From Patiria pectinifera (Eukaryota; Echinodermata; Asteroidea; Valvatida; Asterinidae), in the NCBI GenBank assembly GCA_029964075.1, contig CM057150.1:2879717-2943716 (forward strand): DNA of 64,000 bases, in the 5' to 3' direction. Below are positions 42,309 through 51,729 of the stretch, piece by piece; the first letter of the stretch is position 1, and the number at the start of each line of letters is the position of its first letter. The translations under genes were made by a program, and so were the position numbers. The notes beneath the pieces were generated by a model, which searched no databases, was not told the DNA's origin, and saw nothing but the letters and a program-made list of their open reading frames with translations.

Positions 42309-43344
42309 TAGGCCCGAGCATGGTGGGGTATGGCCTCATACTCCATGACCATAATATAAATAAAAGGAAAGTGTTCCTAAACCTTAACTTCCTCTTTAAC
42401 ATTCAATATAAAACATAAGGTCTAACTTTTCCTTTAAAGTTCAATAGAAAACATAAGACTTAACTTTGTCTTTATAAATCAATAGAAAACATAAGACTTA
42501 ACTTTGTCTTTATAAATCAATAGAAAACATAAGAAGGGGGGGGCTGATTTCTGAGCTCATTAAATATTCACAAGATTCCTGTGCACAGTAAAAGGTACAC
42601 AAGAACACCAAAATTTACCTCATTAAATATGCACAAGAATTTTACAGACAATTCACACTGCATTTTACATAAATTCATCATGAAATCTTAAGATAAACCT
42701 AAGACACATTTTTGGACGGATTTTAACTATATGTACATGCCTGAAAATATACGTGCTTGAAAATTGGACCGTACTTAGACTCCGGGAAGTGGACAGACTT
42801 CCTTTTGACAAAGTCCCCGCTTGAAATTTCAGGTTAATTTGAACACTGATTTGAACTTATATACACAGATTTTTAACTATCCAATTTACACCAATTTTTA
42901 AATGTCCAATTTACACTAATTTTTAAATGTCCAATTTACACTAATTTTAAAATGTCCAATTTACACTAATTTTAAAATGTCCAATTTACACTAATTACAA
43001 GTTTACAAAAGATTTGTTTACAGATTAGAAAATGGAATGATTTCAGTAAGTCATTTTACACTGATTGAAAATAAATTTAGCCTATGTACAAGATTATGCA
43101 CACCTTCAAAGTTTCCATGAATTTCAATATTTACAAAATTGTCAATTTCTAGGAAGAATTAAATCGTGCATTAATTATCTGTCTTTTTGCATAAAATTTG
43201 GTTTTCACATGATTTTAAATTTCTTGGCCGACAAACTTTAAATAAAACACTTAACTTATAAAAAATATTAGACTTATGAAAATGTTTAACTTACATAACA
43301 CTATAAACTTTAAGAACTGGGAACATAAGAACTATTTACAAACT
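42309..43344 (-). repeat. 3' untranslated region of the LTR element with two tandem repeats
   Basis: Between ORF3 and the 3' LTR lie about three units of roughly 43 bp with AATAGAAAACATAAGACTTA (42398-42533) and five units of about 25 bp with TCCAATTTACACTAATTTT (42871-42998). The region has no ORF of note and is AT-rich. The sequence next to the LTR lacks an obvious purine tract. Confidence 0.75.
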
Positions 43345-44121
43345 TTACTTTCCGGTGGGTCGGTTCTGTTCGTCCACCTCGATGGCCTTGATGTAGGATG
43401 TTCGGTGTTCTTCCTTCTTGACCAGCGCTCCGTCCAAGAACACCTCCACTCTGGTGAACTCCTTCACCTGGGCCATGCGCGTCATCTTGCTCGAGGCCGT
43501 GGACCTGGGCGTCTCCATGGACATCTCGCTGCCGAAATCCTGGCCTTCCAAGGAGGGCATGGATGATGCTGGGCTATTGGGTGGGGACACCTCCACGGTC
43601 TTCATCAGCTGGAGCATAGCTCGAGGCTTACCTCGCTGTCCATAGGGGGAATCGGCAGGCCGTGGAGACCGGGCTGGACCCAGCAGGGGGGACAGGGGGG
43701 TAGGCGACAGGGACAACACAGCCGTGTCTTGGGCCGTCTCGTCAACTGGTGGGGCGGTTGCAGGGGTCTCTGGTGGGGGGTTTGCCAAACTTATCGGTGT
43801 GTCTTTGGGAGCTAGTGGACTCCCAGTCACTACCGGTTCTGCTGAAGAGTTGGACTGGTACCTGGCCTTCTTCATGGCTGGAGTTGAGACGTCTGGTGGA
43901 GCATTGTTGCCCAACAGCTCCGGGTGGCACATCTGTATGTGCTTCTGCAGGGTGGAGACGACACCAGCCTGGTAGGCGCACCTACTGCAGTGCAGGACGT
44001 TCGTACCCTTGTGGACATCGTTGATGTGGCGCCAAAGACTCTGGCGATGCACAAACCAGACGGGGCACTGCCGACATTGGAAGCGTCTGGGGGCCTTCGT
44101 GTTGCTCTTCTCCTGGGGCAT
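43345..44121 (-). CDS. ORF3 of the LTR element: C2H2 zinc-finger protein in the env position
   Basis: 258 codons. Residues about 15-37 form CRQCPVWFVHRQSLWRHINDVH (C-x2-C-x12-H-x4-H) in two overlapping halves of normal C2H2 spacing; residues about 44-66 form a second finger, CSRCAYQAGVVSTLQKHI ending QMCH. The rest is Pro/Ser/Thr-rich with a conserved-looking end (EVFLDGALVKKEEHRTSYIK). There is no signal peptide or membrane helix, so it is not an envelope protein. It starts 119 nt after the pol stop. A splice acceptor (polypyrimidine, then CCCTCAG|G at 44144) lies 22 nt before its ATG, as for a spliced subgenomic message. Function unknown; nucleic-acid binding is inferred. Confidence 0.8.
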   Translation of the reverse strand: MPQEKSNTKAPRRFQCRQCPVWFVHRQSLWRHINDVHKGTNVLHCSRCAYQAGVVSTLQKHIQMCHPELLGNNAPPDVSTPAMKKARYQSNSSAEPVVTGSPLAPKDTPISLANPPPETPATAPPVDETAQDTAVLSLSPTPLSPLLGPARSPRPADSPYGQRGKPRAMLQLMKTVEVSPPNSPASSMPSLEGQDFGSEMSMETPRSTASSKMTRMAQVKEFTRVEVFLDGALVKKEEHRTSYIKAIEVDEQNRPTGK

Positions 44122-44239
44122 CTTGCTCTGTGTCTCTATTAACCTGAGGGAAAGTACCAGAAAGATTATTAATCAACAACAGCTAGTCAACTTAGGCTAT
44201 TTACAAACACTTTTCAGGGTAGAGTCGTCCCCAGAACCC

Positions 44240-47200
44240 TTATCTATACCGCAAGGGTAGTTGATGGGTTCTTTTGGGGTATCGTCTGGGCGGTGACAAG
44301 TCTTGCTGCTCCGACTGATTGGCTTGACTTTCAGACCCTGACTCGTCTGCAATGGCATCTTGCATTACAGGAGCATTATCTTCGACCTCGAAGGCCAACT
44401 CTTCAGATGAGTTCTTGTCATCTGGAACTGTTGTCAGTTCTTGGGGGAGGTTTTTAGCCACCTCATCCCTGGACTGATCTTCCCAGTTGTTTGGACTGAC
44501 ACACGGTTTGAGTCTGTCCACATGAACAACTTTGGGCTTGCCTCCTTGTTTAGGCTGGATTCGAACTGTTACATCCGATAGCTTTTTCAGAATCAGCCAT
44601 GGCCCTTCCCACCTCAACTGGAGTTTGGGGGACATGTGCCTCTTCTTTGCTGGGTTGTGAAGCCACACTAGTTGGCCTTCCCTTAACCCATGCTCGGATG
44701 CTTTTCTGTCATAGTTCTTCTTCTGCCTTCGGGCACTTTTCCCGAGACACTCTCTGGCTCTTTTGTGAGCATCTTGCATGTTACTTCGCAGTCTTTCTGC
44801 AAAGTCTACGGTTGTGTCTTCCTCAATTTCGGGACAACCTGTTACCAAATCTACCGGGATGGTCACTTCCCTTCCCAGCATCATCATGTTGGGGGTTTCA
44901 CCGGTGGACTCATGTGGCGTGCACCTATAGGCGAAGGTGGCATAGAGGAGGAACTCATCCCAATCCTTCTGCCTTCGCATAGGGTCTATTAGCACTGCCA
45001 CGATGTTGATCAAGGTTTTGTTAAACCTCTCAACCATGCCATCCGATTTCGGATTGTAGGCGGTTGTTCGAGTTTTGGATATGCCTAGAATTTGGCACAT
45101 CTTGCAGAACACACCCGACTCAAAGTTGGTGCCCTGATCGGAGTGGAGTTCTTGGGGAACCCCAAACCGACACACTATTTCGTTTACCAACTTATGCGCG
45201 ACTGTGATTGCAGTAGCGTCAGGAAGTGCGAATGCTTCCATCCACTTCGTGCAGTAGTCGCCAACTACCAACACCCATCGGTTACCATTGTCCGTTGTGG
45301 GCAATGGCCCGAGCAAGTCTATTGCTACTGGCTCCATTGGCACTCCAACTCGGTACTGCTGTAAAGGTGCTAACCTTCTCTTAGCAGCCGACTTCCTCCT
45401 GGCACAGACATTGCATCCTCGGAGGAAGGACCGCACGTCTGCAGACATGCCTGGCCAAAAGTACCTAGCTTTCACTTTGGCCAGAGTTTTACTGACCCCT
45501 AAGTGACCACTAAGCTGCCCACCATGCAACTCAGCTAGAATTTCCTTGCGGACCCTTGGTGGCAACACCAATAGCCACCGGATGGACTTTCCGTCTTCGG
45601 AGTCCCACCGCTTATGCAGAACTCCCTCACGGACCTCCAACTGGTCCCACTGCGACCAATAGGTCTTGCATGCTGCTGATAAGTGGGAAATTGTCTTCCA
45701 CTCGGGTCGACTTTGACCTTCTTCCTTCAACCTTATGAGCCAACTCACGGTATCATCCTGCAGCTGTGCTTCTCTTAAGGCACCTTGCGACAGGGTTGGT
45801 TGGGCAGCCACGCCCCTAACCAAGAACTCACTCCCTTGAGGTTTACCCTCGGGTACTTCACCAGTTTTCTCATATTCTTCATCACGGCCGCACTGTTTGC
45901 ATGGCCGTCTGGACATCCCATCAGCATTTCCATGCTTCTTTCCGCTTCTGTGCTCTACGACTAAGTCATATTGAGACAGGACTTCCATCCACCTTGCCAG
46001 CTGACCCTCGGGGTTCTTAAAATTAAGTACCCACCGCAATGCGGCATGGTCAGTTCTGACGGTCACCTTTCGGCCATACAGGTATTGTTTGAAATACTTC
46101 AAATATACCACCACAGCCAACAACTCTTTGCGAGTGACACAGTAGTTTCGCTCAGGTTTGCTGAGCTTCCGGCTTGCATAAGCAAGCACTTTCTCGTCAC
46201 CATCTTGGACCTGGGATAACACCGCCCCGATACCGTCACCACTGGCATCGGTGTCCAAGATAAAGTCATCCTCAGGCACTGGGTATAACAGAACCGGAGC
46301 GGCTTGAAGCCTGCTCTTCAGCTCGTCAAATGCCTGTTGACAACTCTCAGTCCATACGAACTCCTTTGACTTCTCGGTCAGGGCATGGAGTGGGCTCGCA
46401 ATTTTTGCAAATCCCTGTATGAACTTCCGGTAGTACGAGGCGAGGCCCAAAAAGCTTCTCACATCTCGTACACACCTTGGAATTGGCCAGTTTGCCACCG
46501 CTTCAACCTTTTGGGAGTCTGTGGCCACGCCTTCTGATGACACAATGTGCCCCAGGTAAGCAACAGACTCCTGAAACAAATGGCACTTGCTGGGCTTTAA
46601 CTTCAGCCCGGCGTGTCTTAGCCGATCAAACACCACTCGGAGACGTTCTAAGGTCTCCGGCACTGTTCTACCGAACACAATGATGTCATCCAAATATATC
46701 AGTAGGATTTCCCACTGTAAGCCGGCCATGACTTTTTCCATGAGCCGCTCAAAGGTTGCCGGGGCGTTGCAAAGCCCAAAGGGCATGCACTTCCACCGAT
46801 ACAACCCATTTCTCACAACAAATGTGGACTTTTGACAGGCGTCCTCGTCAAGAGCGACTTGCCAGTACCCCGACGTTAAGTCGAGTGTACAGAACCACTT
46901 TTCCCCTTGCAATGCATCGAATGTTTCATCGATGCGCGGGACAGGGTACGCATCTTTGACGGTGACTGCATTCAGCTTTCTGTAGTCAACACAGAAGCGC
47001 TTCTTACCGTCTTTCTTGTCAACCAGGACAACATTAGCTGCCCAGGGACTATCGGAGGGTTCTATTACTCCCCGCTTCTCCAGGTCGCTTATTTGCTCCT
47101 GGATTTCCTGCTGATGCAGGTACGGATGACGCCTCACCCGCTCTTTGATCGGCCTAGCATCACCAGTGTTTATGTGATGCTTGACCACGTCCGTGCGACC

Positions 47201-48073
47201 GATGTCATGGTCACCCTTGGACAACACATCCTGGAAGTCTATCAGACATTTCCGGACATCACCATGGTACTTGGCCTCTACTTTGGCTGTACCCTTTTCA
47301 TATAAGTCTTGCAAATGCAGGGGCAACTCCTTCCCTGTGTTTGCCTCAGCGTTCAATTCATCATGAATAGAACTTGCCTCAACTTGGGAGATAACCCCCG
47401 CAGTTGTTCCCTCACGGGCAACTCTTTTCTCCCTTCCGGGATTGAAGACCCGCAGCGGAACAACATCGGCTTCAGTCGCAACCAGAGATCTGGCCAACAT
47501 CAAGCCTTTCTTGGCTAGGTCTCCACCACCTTCAACCGGTTCGACCATGGCTGGCCCGAGCAAGTCGGGACCCTTCCGAGCAATTTTGCCGGGGACCACA
47601 GCTTCATGACCTGGTGGGATGACCGTAGTTTTACAAACTACAACGCGTCCCACAAAGGGCTCGCCTGCATCATTTGTGCACTTGACCCGCTCACCATTGA
47701 GCCTCCACTCCCTTAATTGGAAGTCTATGATTCCACCTGTTGGCACGAGAAAATCCATGCCCAGGATACCACTGTATTTGATCTCAGCAAACACAGCCTT
47801 CACTTGGTGCGTGGTCCTACCAACTTGCACCTCAACCAGAGCCATGCCAAGCACAGCTAACTGGCTTCCGTCCACCTGTTTGACTTGGACGTCTACCGTC
47901 TCCAAGACGGGTCTTTTCCCTTTCGGGATTTGGTAATACACCGCACTACTGATTAGAGTGTCGGTGGACCCCGTGTCAATCAAGAATCGACACTTGGTTG
48001 CTCTTACCAACCCATTCACAAACAACCCATACCGAGGACCACGGCTTGGATCAGACAGAGTTATTACTCGTTG
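44240..48073 (-). CDS. pol: pol polyprotein: protease, RT, RNase H, integrase
   Basis: The open frame is -1 to gag and extends upstream of 48025 into the gag end without a stop, consistent with programmed -1 frameshifting. Protease: FLIDTGSTDTLIS. RT: WAANVVLVDKKDGKKRFCVD, then LDLTSGYWQV, FGLCNAPATFERLM and the catalytic ILLIYLDDIIVFG. RNase H: FILDTDASGDGIGAVLSQ. Integrase: an HHCC zinc region (HGGQLSGHLG...CNVCARRK), then catalytic Asp in AIDLLGPL, Asp in HSDQGTNFES and Glu in MVERFNKTL; a GPY/F-like RWEGPWLILKKLS follows. About 1260 residues, normal for the family, no breaks. Confidence 0.95.
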   Translation of the reverse strand, partial: QRVITLSDPSRGPRYGLFVNGLVRATKCRFLIDTGSTDTLISSAVYYQIPKGKRPVLETVDVQVKQVDGSQLAVLGMALVEVQVGRTTHQVKAVFAEIKYSGILGMDFLVPTGGIIDFQLREWRLNGERVKCTNDAGEPFVGRVVVCKTTVIPPGHEAVVPGKIARKGPDLLGPAMVEPVEGGGDLAKKGLMLARSLVATEADVVPLRVFNPGREKRVAREGTTAGVISQVEASSIHDELNAEANTGKELPLHLQDLYEKGTAKVEAKYHGDVRKCLIDFQDVLSKGDHDIGRTDVVKHHINTGDARPIKERVRRHPYLHQQEIQEQISDLEKRGVIEPSDSPWAANVVLVDKKDGKKRFCVDYRKLNAVTVKDAYPVPRIDETFDALQGEKWFCTLDLTSGYWQVALDEDACQKSTFVVRNGLYRWKCMPFGLCNAPATFERLMEKVMAGLQWEILLIYLDDIIVFGRTVPETLERLRVVFDRLRHAGLKLKPSKCHLFQESVAYLGHIVSSEGVATDSQKVEAVANWPIPRCVRDVRSFLGLASYYRKFIQGFAKIASPLHALTEKSKEFVWTESCQQAFDELKSRLQAAPVLLYPVPEDDFILDTDASGDGIGAVLSQVQDGDEKVLAYASRKLSKPERNYCVTRKELLAVVVYLKYFKQYLYGRKVTVRTDHAALRWVLNFKNPEGQLARWMEVLSQYDLVVEHRSGKKHGNADGMSRRPCKQCGRDEEYEKTGEVPEGKPQGSEFLVRGVAAQPTLSQGALREAQLQDDTVSWLIRLKEEGQSRPEWKTISHLSAACKTYWSQWDQLEVREGVLHKRWDSEDGKSIRWLLVLPPRVRKEILAELHGGQLSGHLGVSKTLAKVKARYFWPGMSADVRSFLRGCNVCARRKSAAKRRLAPLQQYRVGVPMEPVAIDLLGPLPTTDNGNRWVLVVGDYCTKWMEAFALPDATAITVAHKLVNEIVCRFGVPQELHSDQGTNFESGVFCKMCQILGISKTRTTAYNPKSDGMVERFNKTLINIVAVLIDPMRRQKDWDEFLLYATFAYRCTPHESTGETPNMMMLGREVTIPVDLVTGCPEIEEDTTVDFAERLRSNMQDAHKRARECLGKSARRQKKNYDRKASEHGLREGQLVWLHNPAKKRHMSPKLQLRWEGPWLILKKLSDVTVRIQPKQGGKPKVVHVDRLKPCVSPNNWEDQSRDEVAKNLPQELTTVPDDKNSSEELAFEVEDNAPVMQDAIADESGSESQANQSEQQDLSPPRRYPKRTHQLPLRYR

Positions 48074-49698
48074 CCCATCCTCCCGTTTGGACCTCCCATT
48101 TCCATTTTTGGTTTCATCACCGAGTCTACTTTTGGACCCTCTCGACCACTCAGCCTTCCCGCGGGTCCTCCGGGGGGCTGACCGTCGTTTCCCTGCTTTG
48201 GAGTTCCTTTACACTCCCGGGCAAAATGCCCTCTCTCACCACATTTGAAACACTTAAAGGTTCCAGGTTCGGCTTTCCCGGGCTTGTGTGTCTTCTGAGA
48301 CACCACGCCCTTGCCTTGTCCCTGGCCCTTGCTCTGGTCGGACAATGCCTTGACCATCTCAGCCACAGATTTCAATGTCTTGGCCTGCCCATTGAGACTT
48401 TCCTCTAGAGTCTCTAATCTCTGCTCTGTTACAGAGTCCAAAGCCCTTGCCAATTTGGCGGGCTTTCGGTCCAGCAACCTATGCTGTTCGACCTTCTCAA
48501 AATTCTCAGTCTCCAGGGCAGCCTGGACTGCCTCGTCCAAAGTTTTTGGACGGGCTCTGTTGATGCCCTCTCTAATTGAGTGGCTGTCAACGGCATCTAT
48601 GAAGTGGTTCTTTGCCAACTTCTCCCGAGCTTCTTCCTGTATTTCAGGGTATGCTCGCACCGTTAACTCATGGATTGCTTGCCCTAATTCTAGCAAATCC
48701 TCTTTCTGCTTTTGGCGCCGGTGTCTTAGCTCAACGAGATAATTCTCACTCTGTCGAGCTGACCCAAACCTACGCTCAAGCAACTTGACCAGCGCACTGT
48801 ACGTGTGCTTTTGACCGGAGTCGCCCACCAACCGTAGAGCATCTCCTTGCAAGCTTGCGGATAACCACTTCGCAGCTTGCTCTTCGCTCCACTGGTTTAC
48901 CTCACGGCATGACTCGAAATGGCGAAAGTACTCCTTCCAGAGCACTTTTCCGCTGTACCGGTCTGGGGTGATGTTTGGCCTACGATTTGGTGGCCCTACA
49001 CTTCCCTTCAGACCTGAGTCACCATGGATATGTGCCTCTCGTTTCAGTGGCCAAGGACCTACTGACGAGCTGTCCACTCTTTCAGCTGAACTGCTGTTTT
49101 TCGCCTCGACTGGTCGAGTTGCGAAACTTAGCAGATCGCTGTGCACTTGGGTAGGGTTCACTTTTTCCCTATCACAAACGAACGGGTTAGTGCTTGGCTT
49201 ACCCTGTTCCACGCCATCTTGCCCGGACAGGAACAGCGTTAAGTCGTCTATGACTTGACTCTCGCGTTCCAAGGCGATTGGCGTCGACCCTGCTCGGGGT
49301 TTTATCCTTGAGCCTGAGTCTTTCAGAGGCGTACTTTCCATAAAGCTCACCTCCCTCCCACGTTTGTGGGCCCAGTCAGTCACCATCTTTGTGTCCGACT
49401 CTCGTCTCCCTGTTGCTCCGGAGACATACCCAGTAGTCTCTTCGGGCAACCTCAGTTCAACATCGGTATCCACCTGATGGAACATACGCCGGCTCTCACC
49501 TGGCGTGATCGTGTTCCTTCCATTTGGGGAACCACCCGACTGCATCTCCATGGCAGCCTCCAACTTCTTTGCAATGAGATCTTTTTCCCACTGCAGAAAT
49601 TGAGCTTCCATTCGCAGTCGCTGCACCTCGGCCTCAGCACTTGAGGTGCTCGCTTGACCCTGCGAGCCTTTGCTCATAATTAGAAACAACCACAACAA
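48064..49698 (-). CDS. gag: gag polyprotein of the LTR element
   Basis: 544 codons from the first ATG; the second ATG (MSKGSQG, 49677) is a likely start. The central part is a retrotransposon gag domain (WKEYFRHFESCREVNQWSEE, LQGDALRLVGD, YSALVKLLERRFGS). Near the end is one zinc knuckle, CFKCGERGHFAREC, of the C-x2-C-x4-H-x4-C type. The N-terminus is rich in charged coiled-coil-like sequence. It ends GNE* at 48064 overlapping pol. Confidence 0.93.
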   Translation of the reverse strand: MLWLFLIMSKGSQGQASTSSAEAEVQRLRMEAQFLQWEKDLIAKKLEAAMEMQSGGSPNGRNTITPGESRRMFHQVDTDVELRLPEETTGYVSGATGRRESDTKMVTDWAHKRGREVSFMESTPLKDSGSRIKPRAGSTPIALERESQVIDDLTLFLSGQDGVEQGKPSTNPFVCDREKVNPTQVHSDLLSFATRPVEAKNSSSAERVDSSSVGPWPLKREAHIHGDSGLKGSVGPPNRRPNITPDRYSGKVLWKEYFRHFESCREVNQWSEEQAAKWLSASLQGDALRLVGDSGQKHTYSALVKLLERRFGSARQSENYLVELRHRRQKQKEDLLELGQAIHELTVRAYPEIQEEAREKLAKNHFIDAVDSHSIREGINRARPKTLDEAVQAALETENFEKVEQHRLLDRKPAKLARALDSVTEQRLETLEESLNGQAKTLKSVAEMVKALSDQSKGQGQGKGVVSQKTHKPGKAEPGTFKCFKCGERGHFARECKGTPKQGNDGQPPGGPAGRLSGREGPKVDSVMKPKMEMGGPNGRMGNE

Positions 49699-49827
49699 TC
49701 ACACACGAAAACAAACAACAAACAACCGATTTAACCACAATACAAATATCAATACAAGTCAAAACACAATGTGCAATCAAATAACTTGTAATCAAATAAC
49801 AGAGAAATCACTTAATCAATCATAATC

Positions 49828-49845
49828 ATCCCACTTCTGACACCA
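49828..49845 (-). other. Primer binding site complementary to tRNA-Leu
   Basis: The minus strand reads TGGTGTCAGAAGTGGGAT, two bases inside the 5' LTR. It is complementary to the ATCCCACTTCTGACACCA end characteristic of animal tRNA-Leu (CAG/CAA type) as I recall it. The tRNA assignment is from memory of tRNA 3' ends. Confidence 0.75.
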
Positions 49846-49847
49846 TT

Positions 49848-51084
49848 TGTGGCGGGGATCTCCCCGGGCCAAACCAAAGTTCGTTGGGACCAAGTCTGAC
49901 ACCTATTAGAGTGCAGCTGATCTTCCCGAACGCAAGCTTTCCCTAGACGAGAGACCACTCAGAGCGACCTCAAGGCCTAGGGAGCAGGTCCGTTTTGGAG
50001 GAAATATACCGCCGATTATGATGATTGTGATTACCCACTGTTAATTGCACAATAAAGCAACAACAAATACACATGGACAACAGGAATGTCGGCACCACAA
50101 ATAAGATCGTAATTTATTATACAATAATCAAGAAATATGCAGTAGTGATTGAGTCTTAATGAGGTGGTTAATTATCAGGGTCACTTAAATACACTTGCAA
50201 GTCAGCTAACAGCTCACCTAAGCAACAATTAATGCGCACAGCTTGAACAATGCGCCCAATGTAAACAATGCACTGGTAAGTCAACAGTGTGCACTAATGT
50301 AAACAATGCACTGGTAAGTCAACAATGTGCACTAATGTAAACAATGCACGGCTAAGTCAACAATATACACGAAGTAAACAACGTACACTAAGTAAACAAT
50401 GTACACCAAGTCAACAACGTACACTAAATAAACAATGTACACTAAGTAAACAATGTACACCAAGTCAACAACGTACACTAAGTAAACAATGTACACCTAT
50501 GCAAACAGTGCACACTAAGTCAACAACGTACACTAATGTAAGTAATACACACCAATGGAAATAACACACGTCAATGTAAGTAACGCAAGCCAAGGTAAGT
50601 AACACACGGCAATGTAAGTAATGCACGCCAATGTAAGTAATACACGCTGTCAGCCTTAACCTGATTTACGCTTTACCCATGCAAGCTAGCGTCAGCATCG
50701 TCCAGTACATTCACTAGTACGGCTGCGCGTCAGCATCACACAGCGCAACTTCAGCACAGTCAGGGCCAGCGCAATTTACGCAGTGCGCGTCAGCATTACC
50801 CAAAACACAGAGCGCGAGCAATATACGACCTTACCGTCCGCTGTCCACAGCTCAACTCCTCCACGCGATCACGTGAATAGCCCTCACGTGAACATGCATA
50901 CGCCGTACAAACACATATGCGTGTACTAAACCTATGGGCCTTAGGCAACCAATAGCGTACGTGGATTCAGCCACTGGGCACATACGCTCCGCCCAGTCAC
51001 CAACACACAGTGAATTTACGTTAGTGCAATAGGAATGACGTAGTAAATAAACTGGCTACAAGTCGCCAAACACTTTCCGCTACA
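49848..51084 (-). repeat. 5' LTR of the Ty3/gypsy element
   Basis: 1237 bp, same ends as the other copy, with the minisatellite at about 50231-50650. As the upstream LTR in element orientation it should carry the promoter. The leader between it and gag is about 150 nt and contains the primer site. Confidence 0.95.
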
Positions 51085-51173
51085 ATATGCATGAGTCTTT
51101 TGTACATTCCTCGAATGTAGAATAACAAAGGATATCCTAGACATGTTGAGGTCGTCCAAGTGACTATACTTAC

Positions 51174-51219
51174 CATAAGCAACGTAAGAATGCCGACCGC
51201 ACAGTTTGTCCCGGCAGAG
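51174..51219 (-). pseudogene. Partial duplicate of the gene 2 CR exon 3' end
   Basis: 46 bases read CRDKLCGRHSYVAYG and end at an intact GTAAGT donor, almost copying the end of the real exon (51423 onward, CRDRLCSRHSYVAYG). There is no acceptor or upstream part. It belongs to a tandem duplication of about 240 bp: 40975-41071 plus 51085-51219 is one unit and 51220-51470 the other. The LTR element split the first unit. Confidence 0.75.
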
Positions 51220-51422
51220 TATCATCTTAGTTTTCTATAGGTTTTTCGTCACATCTTATAGTATACTGTATACATTATGCATTATGCCTTTGTTTAGCCT
51301 TGACATGCATGAGATGGTCATTTGTGCATTCCTCGATACTGAATATAAAATAACAAAGGATGTCCTCTTATATAGCCGCTGCGCAAAAGGCCTGTATAGG
51401 TGGTCCTAGTGACTATACTTAC

Positions 51423-51683
51423 CATAAGCAACGTAAGAATGCCGACTGCACAGTCTGTCCCGGCAGAGGTAACATCGCATGTTGTCAAAATACGGGCCCT
51501 CAGCGAAGTATTCGAGCTCGCCGTCACTCTGAATGCAGTCCAGATCTCGCCTCAGACCAACATCGAACAAGTTTTCCAGGTCCCGTCCCGCTAGTCGTAG
51601 GCAGGCTCTGTTGTCTTCGTCAGCTCTGGGTATGCCGGTGACGATAATTCTCCCTTTTGACTTGGTGTATGACACTGTTATAC
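51423..51683 (-). CDS. Gene 2 first CR module
   Basis: The acceptor GATCGCCCTCAG opens 261 bp, phase 1-1, with donor TATG|GTAAGT. It shows GITVSYTKSKGR, GIPRADEDNRACLRL, LRRDLDCIQSDGELEY and CYLCRDRLCSRHSYV. It is closest to gene 1's CR in the YTKS start. Five cysteines are at the positions shared by all four copies. Confidence 0.88.
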
Positions 51684-51729
51684 CTGAGGGCGATCCAAGA
51701 CGGATGATTGCAATTGTATTGGTCATTCT

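Larger units (their letters stand above)
41072..51084 (-). mobile_element. Full-length Ty3/gypsy LTR retrotransposon, recently inserted
   Basis: Two 1237-bp LTRs (41072-42308, 49848-51084) begin TG and end CA and differ at about five positions by eye, roughly 99.6 percent identical. The 4-bp target duplication is ATAT (41068-41071 and 51085-51088). On the minus strand: primer site, gag (49698-48064), pol in the -1 frame (48025-44240) and ORF3 (44121-43345), all uninterrupted. Order PR-RT-RNaseH-IN is that of Ty3/gypsy. It lies in a gene 2 intron in the same orientation as the gene. No chromodomain is visible after integrase. No clear polypurine tract abuts the 3' LTR. Confidence 0.95.

Noticed and set aside
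43345-44121. ORF3 as an envelope glycoprotein
   Set aside because: No signal peptide, membrane helix or furin-like site; it has two C2H2 fingers instead.
44599-49644. Many plus-strand open frames of 60-143 codons
   Set aside because: They are antisense shadows of the gag and pol frames.
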